A stretch of DNA of 28,659 bases from a bacterium (GTDB lineage Bacteria > ARS69), in the NCBI GenBank assembly GCA_025774805.1, contig JALGZR010000080.1:1-28659 (forward strand). Direction: 5' to 3'. The notes beneath the pieces are model-generated. The model saw only the letters and a program-made list of their open reading frames with translations. It was not told the DNA's origin and made no database searches. Position numbers and translations under genes: made by a program. Shown piece after piece: positions 23,917 through 28,659 of the stretch (positions are counted from its first letter, which is position 1; each line of letters starts with the position of its first letter).

Positions 23917-25339
23917 AGCCGCACTCTTCGGGGTCATCGGGTGCGGCCCCTTCCAGGATCCAGACGCGCATCTGCTCCTTGAGGTAATCGAACACCGGGG
24001 GAAACAGGAGGGGCGGAGGAGGAGGCATGGGTTCTCCGACCCAAGCGTCCACGCTGTCCCACACCGCGGTGATCTTGTTGTAGAGGAAGCTGGCCTCGGG
24101 TCGACCGGGAGAGACGATCGGAAACGCCGTCGTCAGGCCGCCCGCCATCAGACCGGAGTAGGTCCGGAGATCGAGCTCCATGTTCGGCCACTCCGACGAG
24201 TCGGGGTTATGGCACTTCGTGCACTGGCCCCATACGATGATGTCGTCCATGATGTCTTCGCAGAACATGTAGGTGCCCTCCGCCAGTACCTCCACCGGAA
24301 TGGAGTCGGATCCGCGGGTCCCCCACGCGTTCGTGACCTCGAGCGTCACCGTGTGCGATCCCACGGTGAGATTCTGGACCTGGATGTTCAGGCCGGTGCC
24401 GATCGGTCCGTCGAGATCCGAACGCCAGACGATCTGGTCGGGTGGAATCGGAATCTCGTCTTCCTCGTCGTCGGACGCCGTCCCCTCGAGAACCAGAGTG
24501 CCTCGAGTGGCGAACTTCCATGGAACGGGAGCGCCCACCGTATCCACTGCCGGGATCGGAAAGTCGATCATCACGTCCGGTATGCCGTTGTGGACGTAAA
24601 TCCCTACCGGGGGGTCGCTCACCCCGACGCTACCGAGGCTGGTCGTTGCCTTGACCGTGAGGACGTACCGGCTCGAAGGTAGCGGCCTCGTATCGAGAAC
24701 GTACGTCCAGGGGGGCGCCGTGAGCTCACCGATGGGGAAAATCCCGGCAAAGAACTCCAACCTCTCGATATCCGGCACCGCGCCGAGAAACTCGACGGTG
24801 ATCTCCAGCTGGCCCTTCACGAGCGCACCGTCGGCGGGGGAAGAGATGACGACCTCGGGACCGAGATTGAAGACCTGCGCATAGACCGGTCCGCCGGTTC
24901 CCATGTTGCCGGCCGCGTCGACCGCCGTCGCCTCGAGCCGGTGGGTGCTCGTCTCGGCGAGAACCGTCGTGTCCCACATCAACGTCCAGCCCGGTCCGAG
25001 GACATCCAGCGCCGGTCCGTCGTCGATGGTGAGCGCGACCTGAACGACCCCCTGATCGTCGTCCGCGTCAATTACGATCGCGTAGGTAGAGCCCTTGACG
25101 GCCGTGGCGTGGGCCGGGTCCTGGCCCGAGGGTGTCAGGAAGCGCACGGTGGGGGGCACCGTATCGGAAGGCGTCCCGGGTCCGGTGGGGCCGGTGTCCT
25201 CGTTCCAGTATCGGTCCCACCTCGAGCAGGCCGACCCCATGACCAGGCCGAGGGTCGCGAGAAGGGCGACCAGGACGTTCCTTCGTCGGAAGGAAGGGGA
25301 TTCCCGCCGCTCTGGAGTCGGTTTCGGGTGCGAGATCAT
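23915..25339 (-). CDS. lipoprotein with three Ig-like domains and C-terminal monohaem cytochrome domain (copy 2)
   Basis: 474 residues, organised like its paralogue: lipobox VMGSAC (C38), three Ig/PKD-like repeats, then CTKCH (C373-H377) with a later EPMPP Met and the shared ending EGAAPDDPEEC. Small insertions account for the extra length, including a VGAPVPWKF stretch in the third repeat and a Pro run after EPMPP. It is the first gene of the long minus-strand series, and its upstream region resembles that of copy 1, so the duplication included regulatory DNA. ATG 25339 is conserved in both copies; GTG 25348 is in frame. Whether both copies share one transcript is not clear because of the 370-base gap and the strong inverted repeat between them. 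Confidence 0.85.
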   Translation of the reverse strand: MISHPKPTPERRESPSFRRRNVLVALLATLGLVMGSACSRWDRYWNEDTGPTGPGTPSDTVPPTVRFLTPSGQDPAHATAVKGSTYAIVIDADDDQGVVQVALTIDDGPALDVLGPGWTLMWDTTVLAETSTHRLEATAVDAAGNMGTGGPVYAQVFNLGPEVVISSPADGALVKGQLEITVEFLGAVPDIERLEFFAGIFPIGELTAPPWTYVLDTRPLPSSRYVLTVKATTSLGSVGVSDPPVGIYVHNGIPDVMIDFPIPAVDTVGAPVPWKFATRGTLVLEGTASDDEEDEIPIPPDQIVWRSDLDGPIGTGLNIQVQNLTVGSHTVTLEVTNAWGTRGSDSIPVEVLAEGTYMFCEDIMDDIIVWGQCTKCHNPDSSEWPNMELDLRTYSGLMAGGLTTAFPIVSPGRPEASFLYNKITAVWDSVDAWVGEPMPPPPPLLFPPVFDYLKEQMRVWILEGAAPDDPEECG

Positions 25340-25381
25340 CGCTAGCACTTCGGCGCGGTGGAAACCTGGCCACTCCGTGAT

Positions 25382-25398
25382 CGGAGGAGGCTCCTCCG
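25382..25398. repeat. small hairpin CGGAGGA-GGC-TCCTCCG
   Basis: A perfect 7-bp stem with a 3-base loop in the leader of the second lipoprotein gene, between the conserved block and the start codon. It could affect translation or mRNA stability. Confidence 0.4.
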
Positions 25399-25439
25399 AA
25401 GCTTACTCTTGGAGAATCGGGAGTACAAGAGTCTCCGTC

Positions 25440-25453
25440 GCAAGAGGTTACGT
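25440..25453 (-). promoter_or_regulatory. conserved upstream block ACGTAACCTCTTGC (copy 2)
   Basis: Identical to 23638-23651 and at the same distance (101 bases) from the conserved start codon. This supports a common promoter or leader in both paralogues. Confidence 0.4.
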
Positions 25454-25468
25454 GATGCGACGGAGCTG

Positions 25469-25532
25469 GCCTGCAACTCTCGCCATCCCCTGCTGCGGCA
25501 GCGGCTCGCCGCGCCTGGTGAGAGATGCAGGC
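25469..25532. repeat. 64-base inverted repeat related to the element at 23739
   Basis: GCCTGCAACTCTCGCCA (25469-25485) faces TGGTGAGAGATGCAGGC (25516-25532), 15 of 17 paired. The loop contains CTGC-TGCG-GCAG and GCGGC-TC-GCCGC. Its ends match those of the longer element at 23739-23916, so both seem to derive from one ancestral hairpin. Confidence 0.55.
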
Positions 25533-25580
25533 TCGGGAGGGCGGCGGACGGAGAGCGAGGAGGCGGCAGGAGGGCGTCCA

Positions 25581-25597
25581 GGCGTCTCGATGACGCC
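25581..25597 (-). terminator. candidate terminator after the K+ channel gene
   Basis: GGCGTC-TCGAT-GACGCC is a perfect 6-bp stem with a 5-base loop, 14 bases beyond the channel stop codon on the minus strand. No T-run follows, so termination is only a guess. Confidence 0.4.
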
Positions 25598-25610
25598 CGA
25601 AGGCCCACCC

Positions 25611-26690
25611 CTACCGTGTCGCGTATTCCGTCAGGCGGTCGATCTGCTCCTGGGGCCCGAGCACGATCATGACGTCGCCCGCGGCGAGACGGACATCGGG
25701 TCCGGGGTTGTACATGGCCGGGCCCGGGCCCCCACCCCGCCGGAGCGCGAGCACGATGAGCCCGGTCTCCTGGGGGATACGAGCCTCGGCCAGACTCTTG
25801 CCCGCGAGGTGCGATCTCTCCGGCACGACGGTCTCCTCGAGATGCAGCGCGAGCTCCGTGGCGAACGTCGTCGCGTCGAGAAAGCTCACGACGCTGGGCT
25901 TCAGCAGGGTCGCCGCGAGGCGGGCGCCGCCCGTGACGGTCGGCGAGACGATGTGGTCGGCCCCGGCCCGGTGCATCTTGGCGATCGATTCCTCGTCGCT
26001 GGCCCGCACCGCGATTTGGAGATGGGGGCCGAGGGCACGGGCGGTGAGACAGAGAAAGAGGTTGTCGGCATCGTCACGAAGGCTCGCGGCCAGACCCCGG
26101 GCCCGGTCCACGCCGACGGTCTCCAGTGTCGCATCGCTGGTGGCATTGCCCTCGATGACCGGAAGACCGGGGTATCTCTCACGAAGATCCATCACTCGGT
26201 CCGGAGAGCTCTCGATCACGACGACCTCCGCGCCGGCTCGGATCATCTCGTCGACGATCACCCTCCCCATGCGCCCGGCCCCGCACACAATGTAGTGTCC
26301 CGACATGCGATCGACACGTTTCATCATTCGCCTCTTGCGGAAGACCCCTCCCAGATCGAGCTCGATGAACAGGGCCGTCGTCATCGCCCAGAGCAGCCCG
26401 AGTCCGAGGAGGCTCAGACCCAAGAGCCCGATGGTGAAGGCCCGCCCCGCCGGAGAGAGAGGATGGGTCTCCTCGTATCCCACGCAGGTCGCGGTGATCA
26501 CCGACATGTAGAGGGCGTCGAACCAGCTCCACCCCTCCTCGACGTGGCGATACCCCACCGCCCCGATCGTGAGGACGACACCATAGTAAAGCAGGATCCA
26601 GAGGAATCTCTGCCCGAAGCGCGTCATCACTCCGCGGAGCGTCACCCGGAGAACGCGCCGGCTCGGGGAATCATCGATCGTTCCGCTCAC
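25611..26690 (-). CDS. two-TM potassium channel with RCK (TrkA-N/TrkA-C) domains and atypical filter
   Basis: 359 residues. TM1 (about 28-46), a pore helix and filter (VITATCVGYEETHPLS, 64-79) and TM2 (84-108) precede an RCK domain with a Rossmann motif GHYIVCGAGRMG (131-142), the acidic VVIES strand end, and EGNATSDATLETVGV. A TrkA-C domain (about 275-359) ends the protein. The layout matches MthK/YugO-like channels, which gate K+ flow in response to bound ions or nucleotides. The filter reads CVGYEE instead of the usual TVGYGD, so the second filter glycine is E73. The GTG start has only a weak ribosome site; an internal ATG at 26627 is possible. It seems unrelated to the electron-transfer operon downstream. 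Confidence 0.88.
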   Translation of the reverse strand: MSGTIDDSPSRRVLRVTLRGVMTRFGQRFLWILLYYGVVLTIGAVGYRHVEEGWSWFDALYMSVITATCVGYEETHPLSPAGRAFTIGLLGLSLLGLGLLWAMTTALFIELDLGGVFRKRRMMKRVDRMSGHYIVCGAGRMGRVIVDEMIRAGAEVVVIESSPDRVMDLRERYPGLPVIEGNATSDATLETVGVDRARGLAASLRDDADNLFLCLTARALGPHLQIAVRASDEESIAKMHRAGADHIVSPTVTGGARLAATLLKPSVVSFLDATTFATELALHLEETVVPERSHLAGKSLAEARIPQETGLIVLALRRGGGPGPAMYNPGPDVRLAAGDVMIVLGPQEQIDRLTEYATR

Positions 26691-26805
26691 GCCGCGGGAG
26701 TATACGCGAGGCGAAGTGAACCGGAAGAACTATCCGCACTCGCCGGACCCCGGTCCCGACGGGGGGAGTCTGGCGGAATGCCCGCCCCGCCTCGTATGCC
26801 TTCCG

Positions 26806-27441
26806 CTACGCGCCCTCTTCGTGCGAGGGGCCGTCGAGGGGATCGAACTCCCGGCTTCCGATCTCCCGCCACCAACGATCCCTCTCGTGGGGATCGCCGT
26901 GGAAGGTGATCTCGGCGAGTACCGCGTCGAAGACGTCGAACAGAAGGAACTCGCGACGGAGGTTCGAGAAGGGGGCGGGCGGCTCTCCACTCTCGGAGCG
27001 GAACTTGAACGCGAACCGCGTTCGAAGCATCACCGGAAGGTGAGCCATGGAGTTCGTCGGTACGGCCTCCACCGAGTAGGCCTGCGGGTCTTTGTGGTTC
27101 CGGCCGACGAGGATCGGCTGGAGATCGAACCGACGTCCCTCCGAGTAGCACTCCCATCCGATCTCGAGGTAGTCGAGCTCGCAGAGCTCTTCGACCGTGA
27201 CGGGGCGCTTCACCTCGTCCACGAAGTCGTCCAGGAGATCAGTGAACAGCGGCAGAAGGAACTCGCGGTGCCGCTCCGCCAGGAGAAGCAGGTCCTTCAA
27301 AGTGACCTGGTCGTGCAGGCGGACGATCGTGCGCAGGAAGTAGGGTAGTTCATCGGTGACGTCCCGCATGACGGAGTCGCGAACCGCCGGATCCCAGACG
27401 GATGCCCTCAGCACTCCACCCGGTAGCAGAATCATCTCCAT
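26806..27441 (-). CDS. hypothetical soluble protein
   Basis: 211 residues, not recognised. No signal peptide, membrane helix or Cys cluster is visible. The sequence is rich in acidic, Leu and aromatic residues, with a long helical first half (SVMRDVTDELPYFLRTIVRL, then LKDLLLLAERHREFLLPLF) and a more beta-like second half. The ATG at 27441 has GGGAGG about 9 bases upstream and is much better than the longer in-frame extension, which is Arg/Gly-rich and looks non-coding. It ends 115 bases before the channel gene in the same direction, so cotranscription is possible. I assign no function. Confidence 0.75.
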   Translation of the reverse strand: MEMILLPGGVLRASVWDPAVRDSVMRDVTDELPYFLRTIVRLHDQVTLKDLLLLAERHREFLLPLFTDLLDDFVDEVKRPVTVEELCELDYLEIGWECYSEGRRFDLQPILVGRNHKDPQAYSVEAVPTNSMAHLPVMLRTRFAFKFRSESGEPPAPFSNLRREFLLFDVFDAVLAEITFHGDPHERDRWWREIGSREFDPLDGPSHEEGA

Positions 27442-27874
27442 GAACGAACACCTCCCGTCGCCGACGGCGCCATTCTGGCCCCGGCCTCTTCCGATTGCAA
27501 GGCCCCGGAGAGCACGGGGACCGCGAGCCGGGACTTCTCCGGGCGGTAGCCGCCCCCCGGGCCCGCGCCGGTCGCGACTCCGCGCGGGAAGGCCCGGTCT
27601 CCCCGGGCGCGTCCGGTCCCGGTTCCCCGCGGCCCGTCGGGAAGATGGGTGGCTTCCCCCTTCATCGGTTGTAAGAGACACCGGGATCAGGGCTTTCGGA
27701 CCGGTGGGGTTGCCCCGGGGCTCCCCGATCTGGGATCATGGAGGGGGACCGGGCGTGGCGACAGTGTGGCGACAGATCCGTCGACGGGCCCGTTCCGGCG
27801 CGAAACTCCCGACCGTCCCTCGGTTCCGTCCTCCATCGTGTGGGAGGGCGCACCGCTATCCGGAGGCTCATCCC
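27442..27874. other. divergent intergenic region
   Basis: About 430 bases between divergent genes; both promoters should lie here. I see no tRNA, no credible small gene and no clear -35/-10 pair. The only distinct signal is a tandem direct repeat at 27755-27775. Confidence 0.55.
27755..27775 (+). repeat. tandem direct repeat GTGGCGACAG x2, 11-base period
   Basis: GTGGCGACAG at 27755-27764 and again at 27766-27775, separated by one base, 100-120 bases upstream of the secreted-protein start. The spacing of about one helical turn fits a direct-repeat operator, but chance is not excluded. Confidence 0.3.
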
Positions 27875-28659
27875 ATGCTGAAGCGCAGGTTCCCGTCGGT
27901 CACCCTTCTCGCGGCCCTCCTGCTGACTCTGGCCTCCCCCGGGCTCGGAACGGCGGGTTTGCAGGCATGGCGGATCGACTCGGGAACCGTCACCGTGTCG
28001 TTGAGCCCGAGCCGTCTCGACAACCTCGGGATGTCCCTGGTCAACCCGCGGCACACCGCGGACGTCTCCCTCGATCGGGCGGTCCAGCTCTTGCTCGAGC
28101 CCCCGATTCACTCCTTCACCGTCGTCGCGAGCCCGGACCTCGACTTCGTCACCGACAACGGGGCCTTCGATCACTTCGTCGAGGGAACGGTCGCCGTTGC
28201 CGTGAGCGGCGGGCTCGCCTTCCGGACGGAACACCTCCGGACCGGACGCGCCCTGGACCCGCTCTTCCTCTACGATTTCTCGGTGGAGATCGACCCGTCC
28301 CAGGAGCGCCTCGTGCTGGGGCTGCGGGGTCAGGATCCCTCCCTCGCAATTCCCCTGCAGGTGAAGAACTCCGACCTTCACTTCCATGCGAAGAGCGGAG
28401 TCCTCTCCGTGCGGATGGGCGATCTCTTCCTCTCGGAGGCGTGGGCGGAGCGGCTCGGGCAGCCCTCCCTGGCCGGGCGGCTGCTGGGAGCCTTCGACCT
28501 GCGACTTTCCGGCACGATGCTCCGGGGTGCCGAGATCATCGAACGGGAGCCGGACCTCGGCCGCTCCGGAGAGCGCGCCTTCCTCGACGTCTCCGTCGAC
28601 GAGGTCTACGGACTGACCAGCTTCGGCCACGAGGGAACCTACCCGAACGGGGAGTCGGG
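27875..28659 (+). CDS. secreted protein of unknown function (partial, runs off the window end)
   Basis: An open frame of 261 codons with no stop before the window ends. It has an ATG with GGAGG 8 bases upstream and a clear signal peptide (MLKRRFPSVTLLAALLLTLA, cleavage after about residue 27). The mature part is beta-rich, with alternating segments such as VSLSPSRLDNLGMSLV, VEGTVAVAVSGGLAF and DFSVEIDPSQERLVLGL. It resembles extracellular or cell-surface proteins in composition, but I recognise no family. The C-terminus is missing, so length and any sorting domain are unknown. It is divergent from the hypothetical gene at 26806-27441. Confidence 0.78.
   Translation, partial: MLKRRFPSVTLLAALLLTLASPGLGTAGLQAWRIDSGTVTVSLSPSRLDNLGMSLVNPRHTADVSLDRAVQLLLEPPIHSFTVVASPDLDFVTDNGAFDHFVEGTVAVAVSGGLAFRTEHLRTGRALDPLFLYDFSVEIDPSQERLVLGLRGQDPSLAIPLQVKNSDLHFHAKSGVLSVRMGDLFLSEAWAERLGQPSLAGRLLGAFDLRLSGTMLRGAEIIEREPDLGRSGERAFLDVSVDEVYGLTSFGHEGTYPNGES

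Noticed and set aside
27442-27681. N-terminal extension of the hypothetical gene to 27681
   Set aside because: The extension is Arg/Gly/Pro-rich and lacks a ribosome site, while ATG 27441 has a well-placed GGAGG.
27662-28630. 322-codon minus-strand ORF opposite the partial secreted-protein gene
   Set aside because: The plus strand has a ribosome site, a signal peptide and an uninterrupted frame to the window end; the minus ORF shows only Glu/Gly/Arg-rich shadow sequence.
1-28659. CRISPR arrays, tRNA or rRNA genes, insertion sequences, phage genes
   Set aside because: None were found by eye: no regularly spaced direct repeats, no cloverleaf-like sequence with conserved T-loop, and no transposase or integrase motifs.

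Overview
The window comes from a GC-rich bacterium with a large respiratory electron-transfer inventory. It holds about 19 protein genes, and at least nine products carry a haem c attachment motif (CXXCH). A FlgD-like C-terminal domain of the kind common in FCB-group and candidate-phylum bacteria (Eisenbacteria/Krumholzibacteriota-like), Tat signals, lipoproteins and an outer-membrane barrel suggest a Gram-negative from an uncultivated lineage. That placement is inference; no rRNA or tRNA gene was seen.

Layout. (A) 52-4006, minus: a DUF362 protein with an N-terminal membrane region and a FlgD-like tail, then a NapH/CcoG-like polyferredoxin membrane protein ending in TPR repeats. (B) 4010-4607: a non-coding divergent region with repeated CCGGAGT boxes and GGCGGA palindromes. 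(C) 4608-10983, plus: one compact operon. It encodes a sensor histidine kinase with haem-binding motifs in its periplasmic domain, two response regulators whose output domain is a GcvH-like fold lacking the lipoyl lysine (the second has a disrupted 5' end), a five-haem cytochrome c, a Tat-exported ferredoxin with four [4Fe-4S] clusters, an NrfD/HmcC-type quinone-interacting membrane subunit and a 40-residue HmcD-like membrane peptide. This looks like an Hmc/Qrc-type complex with its own haem-based sensor system. (D) 10984-11166: convergent intergenic region with two hairpins.

(E) 11167-25339, minus: a long operon around a cytochrome b6f-like core. In transcription order: two tandemly duplicated Ig-repeat lipoproteins with one haem each, an outer-membrane-barrel-like protein with a haem motif, a monohaem cytochrome fused to a transglutaminase fold lacking its catalytic Cys, a GltD-like FAD/NAD(P)H flavoprotein with a C-terminal diferredoxin, a Rieske protein, cytochrome b6 with the Cys that anchors haem ci, a subunit IV-like protein with an altered PEWY motif, a coiled-coil hexahaem cytochrome, a heptahaem cytochrome, and a Tat-exported molybdopterin-oxidoreductase-like protein with altered FeS and Mo ligands. 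The gene set recalls the NAD(P)H-linked Rieske/cytochrome b operons of anammox bacteria. It may couple the menaquinone pool, NAD(P)H and periplasmic cytochromes.

(F) 25611-28659: a K+ channel with an RCK/TrkA domain and an unusual selectivity filter, an unrecognised 211-residue protein, and, divergently, a secreted protein that runs off the window end. Nearly every real gene has a long antisense shadow ORF caused by the high GC content; these are not annotated.
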